Assembly (NCBI RefSeq): GCF_003026365.1
Contig: NZ_PYOM01000025.1
Coordinates: forward strand, 1-64,000
Source: Photobacterium angustum
GTDB lineage: Bacteria; Pseudomonadota; Gammaproteobacteria; Enterobacterales; Vibrionaceae
DNA: 64,000 nt
Direction: 5' to 3'
A program made the position numbers and the translations under genes. Of the stretch, positions 44,833-53,496 are shown piece by piece. A model generated the notes under the pieces. That model did not search any database. It was not told the origin of the DNA and was given only the letters and a program-made list of their open reading frames with translations. Position 1 is the first letter of the stretch; each line of letters starts with the position of its first letter.

Positions 44833-45258
44833 GGAACTTCCTCAGGTATTTAAATAGCCAGTGAGTTAACTCGAGCAAAGGGCGGACATTCTATCCTTTT
44901 TCTGTGCAAGAGAGAATCTTTCATCAAGATCATTTGATCAGTTTAATTACGCTCTTTAAATATATATAAGATCTTTTTAAAGAGATCTTCTGTTAGATCT
45001 ACTATTAGGATCGTACGATCGTGTGGATAACCGACAAATGATCCTAATGATCATGCATTTAAGGAGGATCATTTCTTGTGCAGGAGCTTGGATCTGATCG
45101 GGGATAGGCTGGGATCAAAAAAGCCACTTATGCACAGGGGGAGGAAGGCATATAAGTTATTAAATGGATAACTATGGGTTGATCACCGTTTAGATCTATA
45201 GTTATCCACAGAAAAAAGATCGAAATAAGCTGGAAATTGAGTAACTGTTGATGGTTTT
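44833..45258. other. oriC: Chromosomal replication origin oriC
   Basis: Intergenic space between mnmG and mioC with the marks of oriC. Exact DnaA boxes are TGTGGATAA (45022-45030, inverted), TTATGCACA (45128-45136) and TTATCCACA (45202-45210), with a weak one, AATGGATAA, near 45164. An AT-rich unwinding element lies at about 44959-45000 and includes GATCT-T-rich 13-mer-like repeats. Sixteen GATC sites occur between 44928 and 45222, far above chance, for Dam/SeqA control. No IHF or Fis site was assigned. Confidence 0.95.
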
Positions 45259-45705
45259 TTAATCAGTAATTAAGTTTTTCCAGTTATCAAACCATGCTTC
45301 AGCAGGCTCTTCAGGCACTGGTGTCTCTGAAATATCAATATCAAGACGTTCACCGATCTGGTTTGCACCTAAAGAAAGTAATAATCCTTCTATTTTCTTA
45401 CCTGCCGCGCAGAAGGTATCGTAATTACTATCACCAAGCCCAATAACCGCAAATTTAACACCGTTAAGTGTGGGTTGTTGTTGAGTGAGTTGTTCTACAA
45501 ATGGCAAAAAGTTATCAGGATAGTCGCCAGCACCGTGAGTAGAGCAAATGATTAGCCAGATAGTGTTTTGATCGAGCTCTGAAAACTCTGCTTGGTTGAT
45601 GACTTCAACTTGGTGGCCATTATCTTCGAGCAATTCTGCTAAATGATCGGCGACATATTCTGCACCACCTAAAGTACTACCGGTAATAAGGCTAAGTGAG
45701 CTCAT
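45259..45705 (-). CDS. mioC: Flavodoxin MioC
   Basis: A 148-residue FMN-binding flavodoxin-like protein, in E. coli needed for biotin synthase activity in vitro and known for its transcription into oriC. The FMN phosphate loop is GSTLGGAEYVADHL (residues 8-21), and further cofactor contacts are STHGAGDYPDN and GLGDSNYDTFC. Its orientation sends its transcript into oriC, the same as in E. coli. Confidence 0.94.
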   Translation of the reverse strand: MSSLSLITGSTLGGAEYVADHLAELLEDNGHQVEVINQAEFSELDQNTIWLIICSTHGAGDYPDNFLPFVEQLTQQQPTLNGVKFAVIGLGDSNYDTFCAAGKKIEGLLLSLGANQIGERLDIDISETPVPEEPAEAWFDNWKNLITD

Positions 45706-46080
45706 AGTTATCCTTTATATAGATAGAAAAAGCTAGAGCCTTTGAATTAGCAAAGATCTAGCTCGTGTTGATCGTTAGTTTCGATGATTTTTATCATCAA
45801 TTAGACACTCTTTGCTGTAGGTTATCGCCATTTTATTCACTTATCTATGGCTAACTGATATCCACCAGCAAATTAACTCTTAATTAAGAGGAAAAAATGT
45901 GGGTATTTTATAAGAAAAAGTCGAGTTATAAAGTAGATAGAAGATCTTAGGCTAGGGATCATATTGCTGTGGGTAACATAACGCTGATGATCTTACCCAC
46001 ATGATCTTGATATTTTAATCACAGGCTTATGATCGAAATAAAAAGGCCGATCCTGTCGTTTTATTATAAAAAGGAAGGAT
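45706..46080. other. Intergenic region upstream of mioC with DnaA-box-like inverted pair and many GATC sites
   Basis: 375 bp that hold the mioC promoter on the minus strand. TGTGGGTAA (45968-45976) and TTACCCACA (45993-46001) are an exact inverted pair 16 bp apart; each differs from a perfect DnaA box by one base. At least nine GATC sites lie between 45755 and 46080. The region may act in DnaA control of mioC and the origin. Confidence 0.55.
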
Positions 46081-46842
46081 CTATTTTCTTCGTGGCGTTA
46101 GATAAAGTTTATTTGATTCCGGATGGCGGCAAATAGTGATGTTATTTTGGTATAGCTGATGTAATCGAGAAGGGGTCAATACGTTATCTGGGGTATCAAA
46201 GGCAATTAATTCACCTTGCTGCAAAAGTAATAACTGATCGCAGAACTCAAGTGCAGTATTGAGGTTGTGAATTGCCACCAGCGCCGTTTTTCCTTGTTGG
46301 CATTGCGCTGCGAGGATATTCATTAGCTCAGATTCATGGCCGATATCTAGGCTGGCTGTGGGTTCGTCCAGTAACATACAATCAGCGTTTTGAAGTAATA
46401 AACGAGCAAAGTGTACTCGTTGTTGTTCTCCTCCTGATAGCTGGTTAAGTGGTTGATTTAATAGCTTTTCAATATTTAATTGATGGATGATTCTATTAAA
46501 TTCTTTGTCGCTTATTGGGTTGCTGTGGCTATAGCGGCCGTAACCAATTACATCTTTGACTAAAAAAGCGAACGCTGGCTCTGTATGTTGGGGGAGATAA
46601 CTCATGTGCTGTGCACGTTGTTGGTGACGATAACAGGAAAGTCGTTCTTCTTTGAGAAATATCTCGCCAGATGACGGCGTCAAATATCCTGCTAAACACT
46701 TTAATAATGTACTTTTTCCTGCACCATTTGGACCAATAATCCCAACCAGTTCACCTGCGCCAATTGTGAAATTGATATCCGTTAATAACGGCTTGTTTCC
46801 TTGCTTAAAAGAAAGGTGTTTGGCTTGAATGATCGTACTCAT
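46081..46842 (-). CDS. ABC importer ATPase, siderophore/heme/cobalamin type
   Basis: A 253-residue ATP-binding subunit of a FecE/BtuD/HmuV-like importer. Walker A is GPNGAGKSTLLKCLAG (near residue 36), the signature is LSGGEQQRVHFARLL (near 137), and Walker B is CMLLDEPTASLD. The start overlaps the permease stop by four bases. The substrate cannot be read from the ATPase; the neighbouring PduO-like gene makes a corrinoid plausible, while heme or a ferric siderophore remains possible. Confidence 0.88.
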   Translation of the reverse strand: MSTIIQAKHLSFKQGNKPLLTDINFTIGAGELVGIIGPNGAGKSTLLKCLAGYLTPSSGEIFLKEERLSCYRHQQRAQHMSYLPQHTEPAFAFLVKDVIGYGRYSHSNPISDKEFNRIIHQLNIEKLLNQPLNQLSGGEQQRVHFARLLLQNADCMLLDEPTASLDIGHESELMNILAAQCQQGKTALVAIHNLNTALEFCDQLLLLQQGELIAFDTPDNVLTPSRLHQLYQNNITICRHPESNKLYLTPRRK

Positions 46843-47885
46843 TGAGCTATCCCTTTGTACTGACTACGGATCAATAGGGCAATAAAATAAATGCCACCAA
46901 TAACGGCGGTAATGATCCCTGTTTTTAATTCATTGGGAGCGATCACGGTCCGTGCAAGAAGATCGCACAGTAATAAAAATAAGGCGCCGAAAATAGCTGA
47001 AAATGGCAATAAACGTCGATTATCTGGCCCTAAAATAAGGCGAACCAAATGCGGTACGATTAAACCGATAAAGCCAATTGGGCCTGCTACCGCAATTGCC
47101 ATTGCGGTGAGTACGGTGGTTAATACAAGTAATGTGAATCGGCTGCGCCTGACATTAACGCCCATACCATGGGCATTTTGTTCACCTAAAGCCAGCAAGT
47201 TTAAAACTTGGCCATGCCGTAACAGCACGATTGCTGCAATAACAATGATTGGCGTGGGCCATAGCAACTGTTGCCAGATGCGAGAGTCTAATCCTCCCAT
47301 TGTCCAGAAGACAAACTCGCTGATCTCATATTGCTGCGCAGTCAACAATACGCCCATGGTTAAGCCTCCTAGCAAGCTTGATACTGCGAGACCTGCCAAG
47401 ATAATAAATAGCCCTTGTTGGTGAGATTTAACCGCGAGCATATACACCAATAAAGCGCTAGTAAGTGCGCCAATGGTAGTGAAAAGAGGTAGCCAACCTA
47501 TAGCTGTGGCACTGATCCCAGTGACGATGGCGATAACAGCAGCAAAACTGCTACCTGCACTGATCCCTAAAATATCAGGACTAGCTAAAGGGTTTTTAAA
47601 TAGTCCTTGGCTACAAGCACCAGCAAGGGCTAATGCACCACCAGCTAATATGGCGGCACAAGCTCGAGGGAGGCGAATATGAAGCACGATAGCATTGGCG
47701 AGTGGATATTGCTCCGCAGCAGCGTGGCTACCTTGGACGAGATAAGTATACAGCAGACCTGTGATATCTGTTATTGGGATAGAGACAGAGCCTAAGCTGA
47801 GATAGGCTATAACGGTAACAATAAAGATAACGCTCGTCAGTAACCATTGATAGGAGGTTGCTAATTTATGCATGAGGTTTGCCAT
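46839..47885 (-). CDS. ABC importer permease, FecCD/BtuC family
   Basis: A 348-residue inner-membrane permease with about ten hydrophobic helices. Family marks are ACSQGLFKNPLASPDILGISAGSS-type (only the GLFKNPLASPDILGIS core is quoted) near residue 90, and GFIGLIVPHLVRLILG near 275, the BtuC/FhuB coupling region. The start overlaps the end of the binding-protein gene by 20 bp; an internal ATG at 47873 is the other candidate. It pairs with the ATPase and binding protein at this locus. Confidence 0.88.
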   Translation of the reverse strand: MANLMHKLATSYQWLLTSVIFIVTVIAYLSLGSVSIPITDITGLLYTYLVQGSHAAAEQYPLANAIVLHIRLPRACAAILAGGALALAGACSQGLFKNPLASPDILGISAGSSFAAVIAIVTGISATAIGWLPLFTTIGALTSALLVYMLAVKSHQQGLFIILAGLAVSSLLGGLTMGVLLTAQQYEISEFVFWTMGGLDSRIWQQLLWPTPIIVIAAIVLLRHGQVLNLLALGEQNAHGMGVNVRRSRFTLLVLTTVLTAMAIAVAGPIGFIGLIVPHLVRLILGPDNRRLLPFSAIFGALFLLLCDLLARTVIAPNELKTGIITAVIGGIYFIALLIRSQYKGIAQ

Positions 47886-48804
47886 AAACGTGATGGTTTA
47901 AATAGATAATGGCATCAACAATATACTGGCTATCTGTTGAACGTAGTGCTTGAGGCAAACAGATCACTTTATGGTGTTTAATGGCGTTTAATTGTTGCAG
48001 TGAAGGATCGTTTAATAACTCCTGACGAAAGGTGTTACTGCTATCATTGGTATCTCTACCACAGGTTCCAGGAACAATAATGACATCAGGATTGATAAGT
48101 AATAACTGCTCTTTTGCCAGTGGTACTTGACCGTATTTATCCCCTTGGGTTGCAGCAATGGCATTGATTAAGCCAGCCTGCTCAAAAATGGTATTAATGG
48201 TTGATTGGCGGTTGCTTGATGCGCCCCATGGGGTGTATTCAACGGCGGTAAGTCGATGTTTGGGAATGATGACGTGTTGTTTTAATTTACGATCCATTGT
48301 CTCGACTAACTGCTGAGCGCGTTGGTTTTGATTAACTAATTTACCTAACATGAGAATATTTTTTTCAATATCAGCTAATGTATACACGGTATTAAACACA
48401 TAAACATTGATACCTGCTTGACGCAGGATATTCACTTTTTGTGGGTCGCTCCAATTGGCTGCAATCAGTAAATCTGGTTGGTTGGCAATAGTACGTTCAA
48501 CATTGAGATCGAGCAGTGGGATCGTTGTCGGTAATTTATTGGCGATCAAAGAGTAAGTCGGATCGTTACTTAATCGACTTAAGCTGCTGATATGATCTGG
48601 TGGCAGTAATTCAATTAATACCTGATCACTGAACATACTTTTTGATGATACGCGCAATGGTGGATGGTCTAGAGAGACCATTTTTTGGCTCGCATCCATT
48701 ACTGTAAGCGGGTAGGTTGTTGCTTGTTCAGCATAACTTAGGCTGCTGAATAGTAAAGCGGTGCACAGTGAAAAAGCATGAAAAAATTGGCGCATAATAG
48801 TCAT
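47866..48804 (-). CDS. Periplasmic binding protein of the ABC importer (BtuF/TroA-like fold)
   Basis: A 312-residue exported protein with a Sec signal peptide (cleavage near SLSYA, residue 25) and no lipobox. The fold type is class III, with two lobes joined by a helix. QPDLLIAANW and INPDVIIVPGTCGRD mark the two lobes. The spacing and the DVIIVPG motif fit iron-chelate, heme and B12 binding proteins. It heads the three-gene minus-strand operon. Substrate is not determined. Confidence 0.82.
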   Translation of the reverse strand: MTIMRQFFHAFSLCTALLFSSLSYAEQATTYPLTVMDASQKMVSLDHPPLRVSSKSMFSDQVLIELLPPDHISSLSRLSNDPTYSLIANKLPTTIPLLDLNVERTIANQPDLLIAANWSDPQKVNILRQAGINVYVFNTVYTLADIEKNILMLGKLVNQNQRAQQLVETMDRKLKQHVIIPKHRLTAVEYTPWGASSNRQSTINTIFEQAGLINAIAATQGDKYGQVPLAKEQLLLINPDVIIVPGTCGRDTNDSSNTFRQELLNDPSLQQLNAIKHHKVICLPQALRSTDSQYIVDAIIYLNHHVYGKPHA

Positions 48805-48950
48805 CGAAAAGCATGATAAAGGCTGCTTGTCGCTCTTCCTTGGGCGAACAAAAGATGGCGCTCATAGTTAGCGATTTTGATTATGCTGTCAATTACAGTC
48901 GTGTATCACTCTGTTAATATCGCCGTATTCGTTATCTTTAGGTGGTACCA

Positions 48951-49490
48951 ATGACATTAAAGTTCTCAGGTGATATTGATGAGCTGGCTTATCCCTTTAT
49001 CTTTGAAGACTCCCCCCTGTGTGATTTTGAAATTCTAACCGATGAGTTATGCACTTATACAGGGCTGGCATTATCTCAACTTGAAGAGGGGGAGATCCGC
49101 CAATCATTAGCATGGCTACAGCCATATATCTTCCATCTTAATGGCTCTATTCGGGGTAAATGCGGGATTTTTGAAGCTGATATCGAGAAACTAAAATCTG
49201 ATTACCATCATTTCCGAGATCAGGTAACAGATAACAATAAACGCTTTGTTTTGCCTCGTGGAGTAGGTTCGGTTGTGCTGTTACATCAGTGTCGAAGCTT
49301 AGCAAAGAAAGTGGTACGCCAATTAGTGTTAGTGGATGCTTCGGGAAAAAAGGTACCTGAAGCCTTACCACGCTTTGCTAATTTGTTAGTGAACTACTAC
49401 TTTGCGTTAACGCGGGTATTGAACCAGCAAGCGGGAATAGAAGAGCCGGAATACATCAGTATTAATTATCCGAAAGCGCCGAAAAGCTAA
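48951..49490 (+). CDS. PduO-like (cob(I)alamin adenosyltransferase family) protein, N-terminally short
   Basis: A 179-residue helical protein that resembles PduO-type ATP:cob(I)alamin adenosyltransferases in its core: GDIDEL near the start, RFVLPRGVGSVVLLHQCRSLAKKVVRQL-type helix (quoted only as FVLPRGVGSVVLLHQCRSLA) near residue 100, and FANLLVNYYFALTRVLNQ near 145. The usual N-terminal TRTGDxGxT ATP-binding loop is absent, so it may not be an active adenosyltransferase. ATG 48951 has AGGTGG at good spacing; GTG 48942 is less likely. It is divergent from an ABC importer of the type that moves corrinoids. Confidence 0.6.
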   Translation: MTLKFSGDIDELAYPFIFEDSPLCDFEILTDELCTYTGLALSQLEEGEIRQSLAWLQPYIFHLNGSIRGKCGIFEADIEKLKSDYHHFRDQVTDNNKRFVLPRGVGSVVLLHQCRSLAKKVVRQLVLVDASGKKVPEALPRFANLLVNYYFALTRVLNQQAGIEEPEYISINYPKAPKS

Positions 49491-49503
49491 GATAAAAAAC
49501 AAT

Positions 49504-49543
49504 AAAAAGCCTCATATATCAAAGTAATATGAGGCTTTTTTGT
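49504..49543. terminator. Bidirectional terminator between the PduO-like gene and mnmE
   Basis: AAAAAGCCTCATAT / ATATGAGGCTTTTT with A and T flanks, between convergent genes. Confidence 0.88.
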
Positions 49544-49565
49544 TTCTGTTATTAATGGTTAGTAT

Positions 49566-50933
49566 TTACTTACCAATACAGAACGAGGTAAAGATACGAC
49601 CGAGTAAATCATCCGATGTAAATTCGCCGGTGATCTCACTTAAGTGTTGTTGAGCAAGACGTAACTCTTCGGCAAGGATTTCACCTGCCATAAAGCCTTC
49701 AAGTTGCTCTTTACCTATAGCAAGGTGCTCAGCGGCACGCTCTAGAGCATCTAAGTGACGACGGCGTGCCATAAAGCCGCCTTCAGTGGTACCAGAGAAC
49801 CCCATACATTGTTTTAGGTGTTCACGCAGTGCATCTACACCATCCCCCGTACGTGCTGATAATCGAATTAAAGTTGGATTATTGGCATGACAGATACCCG
49901 CTTGTTCACCGGTAAGTTCTGCTTTGTTACGAATGACAGTTAAGCCCATATCAGCCGGCAGACGCTCAATGAAGTCAGGCCAGATCTCTTTGGGATCAGT
50001 CGCATCTGTCGTGGTGCTATCAACCATAAACAGAACGCGATCAGCATGTGCAATTTCATCCCACGCACGCTCAATACCAATGCGCTCTACTTCATCAGAG
50101 GCTTCACGTAAACCTGCGGTATCAATAATGTGCAGTGGCATACCATCAATGTGGATATGCTCACGCAATACGTCACGAGTCGTACCCGCGATATCTGTCA
50201 CAATCGCGCTGTCTTTACCCGATAGGGCATTTAACAGGCTAGATTTACCTGCATTAGGGCGGCCAGCAATGACGACTTTCATGCCTTCACGCATAATCGC
50301 GCCTTGGTTGGCTTCTTTACGTACTGCATTTAAGCGATCGATAATGCCATTTAAATCACCACCGACTTTACCGTCAGAAAGAAAATCAATTTCTTCTTCT
50401 GGGAAATCAATTGCTGCTTCTACAAAGATACGTAAATGGATCAAGGCTTCAACCAGTTCATTGACTTTGGTTGAGAATGCACCTTGCAGTGATTTAAACG
50501 CACTCTTTGCCGCTTCTTCAGAGCTTGCATCAATTAAGTCGGCAATGGCTTCTGCTTGCGCTAAATCGAGCTTATCGTTCATAAAGGCGCGCTCTGAGAA
50601 CTCACCTGGGCGTGCTGCACGGATCCCGTCAATTTTTAAGATACGACGGATCATCATATCCATCAGTACAGGGCCACCATGACCTTGGAGTTCCAACACA
50701 TCTTCGCCAGTAAATGAGTTAGGGCCTTTAAAAAAGAGGGCGATGCCTTGATCCAGTGCGGTGCCATCTTCATTTTTAAAAGGAAGGTATTCAGCGTAAC
50801 GCGTCTTCAGCTCGCGACCTGCAACAGCAAGCGCAACCTCTTTGGCTTTAGGGCCTGAAACGCGGATGATGCCGACGCCACCACGACCCGGCGGTGTCGC
50901 TTGAGCGACAATAGTATCGATGTGTTGATTCAT
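49566..50933 (-). CDS. mnmE: tRNA modification GTPase MnmE (TrmE)
   Basis: GTPase partner of MnmG in wobble-uridine (U34) modification. The 455 residues have an N-terminal tetrahydrofolate-binding domain, a helical domain and an inserted G domain: GRPNAGKSSLLNAL (P loop, near residue 223), DIAGTTRD and DTAGLRE. The C-terminus CIGK has the catalytic Cys. A 252-codon frame on the opposite strand is a shadow. In most relatives it directly follows yidC; here an extra yidC copy lies between. Confidence 0.97.
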   Translation of the reverse strand: MNQHIDTIVAQATPPGRGGVGIIRVSGPKAKEVALAVAGRELKTRYAEYLPFKNEDGTALDQGIALFFKGPNSFTGEDVLELQGHGGPVLMDMMIRRILKIDGIRAARPGEFSERAFMNDKLDLAQAEAIADLIDASSEEAAKSAFKSLQGAFSTKVNELVEALIHLRIFVEAAIDFPEEEIDFLSDGKVGGDLNGIIDRLNAVRKEANQGAIMREGMKVVIAGRPNAGKSSLLNALSGKDSAIVTDIAGTTRDVLREHIHIDGMPLHIIDTAGLREASDEVERIGIERAWDEIAHADRVLFMVDSTTTDATDPKEIWPDFIERLPADMGLTVIRNKAELTGEQAGICHANNPTLIRLSARTGDGVDALREHLKQCMGFSGTTEGGFMARRRHLDALERAAEHLAIGKEQLEGFMAGEILAEELRLAQQHLSEITGEFTSDDLLGRIFTSFCIGK

Positions 50934-51004
50934 AACCTTGGCTTTGCTTGATAAAAACAGGGGAATTGTAAACTAGTGTTGCGTGTAACACCTAATTAGG
51001 CAAA

Positions 51005-51030
51005 TAAAAAAGGTGACTAAAAAGCCACCT
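51005..51030 (-). terminator. Terminator after the short yidC copy
   Basis: AGGTGGC / GTCACCT stem on the minus strand (one G-U pair), followed by a T-rich run. It separates yidC2 from mnmE. Confidence 0.7.
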
Positions 51031-51046
51031 CAGTGCAAATATTCTC

Positions 51047-51739
51047 TTACTTCGTCTTTTTTCTACTGTGTAAGCCTTGTTGTTCTAATTTACGGAAAAT
51101 AATGGTTTGCTGGATCAAGGTGACAATATTGGAGGTTAACCAATACAACACAAGTCCGGCTGGGAAGTACAAGAAGAAAACCGTGAATATTACCGGCATG
51201 AACGTCATTATTTTCTGTTGCATGGGATCGGTGACAGTAGAGGGACTATTCTTTTGGATAAAGAACATTGAGATCCCCATTAAAATCGGTAGCACGTAGT
51301 ACGGGTCTTGCGCTGATAAGTTTTGGATCCAACCAAAAAAGGGCGCGTTACGCAGCTCTGTAGATAGATTCAATACGGTATAAAGCGCAATAAAAATGGG
51401 CATTTGTATTAGCAAAGGCAAGCAACCACCCAATGGGTTAACTTTCTCTTTCTTGTACAACTCCATCATCTCTTGGCTTTGACGTTGACGGTCGTCGCCA
51501 CAACGCTCACGCATCGCTTGGATTTTCGGTTGTAGCATACGCATCTTAGCCATTGATGTGTATTGCGCTTTAGTTAGCGGATACATTAAGCCACGGACGA
51601 TCAGCGTTAGAATAATGATGGCGACGCCCCAGTTACCCACGATGCCATGAATGAAGGCAAGAAGTTCATGTAAAGGACTGGCGATAAAGGATGACCAACC
51701 GTAATCAGGGAGTGCTGCTGTATTTAAATCTGGATTCAT
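51047..51739 (-). CDS. Short YidC paralog lacking the N-terminal helix and periplasmic domain
   Basis: A 230-residue second YidC/Oxa1 family insertase directly downstream of full-length yidC. By eye it differs from the C-terminal 217 residues of that protein at about 32 positions. It keeps the five-helix core, the conserved hydrophilic-groove arginine in IVRGLMYPLTKAQYTSMAKM, the C1 loop, and the DPMQQKIMTFMPV motif, but it lacks the first signal-anchor helix and the large P1 domain (about 320 residues). Its N-terminus (MNPDLNTAALPDYGW) is new. It resembles Gram-positive SpoIIIJ-type YidC in architecture. A recent tandem partial duplication with some divergence, concentrated near YTVLNLSTELRN, is likely. 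Its own promoter and terminator candidates suggest it is expressed. Confidence 0.9.
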   Translation of the reverse strand: MNPDLNTAALPDYGWSSFIASPLHELLAFIHGIVGNWGVAIIILTLIVRGLMYPLTKAQYTSMAKMRMLQPKIQAMRERCGDDRQRQSQEMMELYKKEKVNPLGGCLPLLIQMPIFIALYTVLNLSTELRNAPFFGWIQNLSAQDPYYVLPILMGISMFFIQKNSPSTVTDPMQQKIMTFMPVIFTVFFLYFPAGLVLYWLTSNIVTLIQQTIIFRKLEQQGLHSRKKTK

Positions 51740-51759
51740 AATGTTGTGCTGAGCTCTAC

Positions 51760-51787
51760 CATATAAAGATTAAATTTTAACCAACAA
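51760..51787 (-). promoter_or_regulatory. Candidate promoter for the short yidC copy
   Basis: On the minus strand TTGTTG (51782-51787) and TATATG (51760-51765) are 16 bp apart, in the gap after the yidC terminator. Confidence 0.35.
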
Positions 51788-51819
51788 TAATCGTATTAAA
51801 GTCCGAGTAATGCAAATAA

Positions 51820-51845
51820 AAAAGGCGACCCGAGGGTCGCCTTTT
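51820..51845 (-). terminator. Terminator between yidC and the short yidC copy
   Basis: AAAAGGCGACC / GGTCGCCTTTT stem followed by a T run on the minus strand, 15 bp after the yidC stop codon. Confidence 0.88.
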
Positions 51846-51859
51846 AGTGCTAGAGAAGA

Positions 51860-53494
51860 TTACTTCGCTTTTTTACTGCTGTGTAAGCCTTTTTTCTCAA
51901 GGGCACGGAAAATAATAGTTTGCTGGATTAACGTCACGATGTTTGACACTAACCAGTAAAGTACTAGACCTGAAGGGAAGAACAGGAAGAAGAAAGTAAA
52001 CATAACCGGCATAAAGGTCATGATCTTCTGCTGCATAGGGTCTGTCACTGTTGACGGACTCATCTTCTGGATAAAGAACATAGTGATACCCATTAAGATA
52101 GGTAGCACGTAGTACGGGTCTTGTGCTGACAAGTCATGGATCCAACCGAAGAATGGCGCGTGACGCAATTCAACTGATTCCATTAATGCCCAGTACAGTG
52201 CAATGAAGATTGGCATCTGTAGCAAGATAGGAAGACAGCCACCCAGTGGGTTAACTTTCTCTTTCTTGTAAAGTTCCATCATCTCTTGGCTTTGACGTTG
52301 ACGGTCGTCGCCTAAACGCTCACGCATTGCTTGGATCTTTGGCTGTAGCATACGCATTTTAGCCATAGACGTGTATTGCGCTTTTGTTAGTGGGTACATT
52401 GCACCACGAACAATGAACGTTAGGATGATGATTGCAATACCCCAGTTACCCACAAGGCCATGGATAAATGACAAAAGCTTGTGTAGTGGGTTTGCGATAA
52501 ACCATAGCCAACCGTAATCAACTGTTAGGTTAAGGTTCTTCGCCGTTGCAGCCATTTCGTTCTGAAGTTTAGGACCAACCCAAAGCGTTGCTTTGATTTC
52601 TTTACTTTGACCCGGTGCTACCGTTTCGATTGGCATACGAACACCAATGTAGCCGTTACCATTACTTGTGGTCGAGTAAACTTGAGACGTTTGATCTGCG
52701 CCATCGCGTGGGATCCAAGCAGAAACAAAGTAGTGTTGCATGATAGCAACCCAACCTTCGTTCGCAGCAACATCAAGGTTCTTATCCTTCATGTCGTCGA
52801 AACTGTATTTCTTGTACTTAGTATCGTTCGCTGAGTATGCGCCACCTAGGTAAGTAGGCATAGTTAGGCTACCGCCTGAATCACTTAGCTTATGGCGAAG
52901 CTGAGCATACATTTGCACGCTTGCTGCTTTATCAGTGTTGTTCGCAACAGTGTAATCAACGTTAACAGCGTAATCATTACGCTTAAGAACAAATGTTTTG
53001 GTGTAATTGATGCCATCTTTAGTGAATGTCATCGGTACACGTAATTCATTTTGCTCAGGACCCATTACAAAGTCTTTTGCTGTTACGCTGTATTGCGCAC
53101 GGCCACCTTGTTGAGAATCAGCACCATTCGGGCCGATTAAACCTGATTGTGCAATATAGTCATGACCATCTGTATCGTTAAGCAGTACAAACGGGTCTTT
53201 TGAATCTAGTGTGTTGTTGTATTTTAGAAGTTTAGCATCAACTACATCACCACCAAGCGTATCGACTGTTAATTCCAGTACATCCGTTTTAATGGTAATT
53301 AAGTTTTGTGAGCTAGTTTGATCAGTTAGTGGCTGACCTTCAGCAGAATGTGACGGGATATCACTGCTTTGTGTCGATTGTTGCGCTACACCTTGGCTTT
53401 GAGGCTTAGGAGTTTTGTCAGCATTCCATTGTTGAAATAATAAGAATGAGACAAAAAGTAGGGCAATTAACAGAATATTACGTTGGGAACCCAT
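51860..53494 (-). CDS. yidC: Membrane protein insertase YidC
   Basis: Inserts and folds inner-membrane proteins, alone or with SecYEG; known substrates include the ATP synthase c and a subunits. The 544 residues have a signal-anchor helix (about 6-22), the periplasmic P1 domain (to about 325), and five C-terminal helices with the conserved arginine in IVRGAMYPLTKAQY and the DPMQQKIMTFMP motif. It starts 3 bp after the yidD stop, in the rpmH-rnpA-yidD-yidC transcript. Confidence 0.98.
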   Translation of the reverse strand: MGSQRNILLIALLFVSFLLFQQWNADKTPKPQSQGVAQQSTQSSDIPSHSAEGQPLTDQTSSQNLITIKTDVLELTVDTLGGDVVDAKLLKYNNTLDSKDPFVLLNDTDGHDYIAQSGLIGPNGADSQQGGRAQYSVTAKDFVMGPEQNELRVPMTFTKDGINYTKTFVLKRNDYAVNVDYTVANNTDKAASVQMYAQLRHKLSDSGGSLTMPTYLGGAYSANDTKYKKYSFDDMKDKNLDVAANEGWVAIMQHYFVSAWIPRDGADQTSQVYSTTSNGNGYIGVRMPIETVAPGQSKEIKATLWVGPKLQNEMAATAKNLNLTVDYGWLWFIANPLHKLLSFIHGLVGNWGIAIIILTFIVRGAMYPLTKAQYTSMAKMRMLQPKIQAMRERLGDDRQRQSQEMMELYKKEKVNPLGGCLPILLQMPIFIALYWALMESVELRHAPFFGWIHDLSAQDPYYVLPILMGITMFFIQKMSPSTVTDPMQQKIMTFMPVMFTFFFLFFPSGLVLYWLVSNIVTLIQQTIIFRALEKKGLHSSKKAK

Positions 53495-53496
53495 AG

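Noticed and set aside
46891..47424. A 177-codon plus-strand frame opposite the importer permease
   Set aside because: The permease frame has conserved motifs; the opposite frame is Lys/Pro/Ile-rich shadow sequence with no motif.
48805..48950. A cobalamin riboswitch between the importer and the PduO-like gene
   Set aside because: The spacer is too short and has no B12-box-like sequence on either strand.
49924..50682. A 252-codon open frame on the plus strand
   Set aside because: It lies wholly opposite mnmE, which is a full-length conserved gene; the composition is that of a shadow frame.
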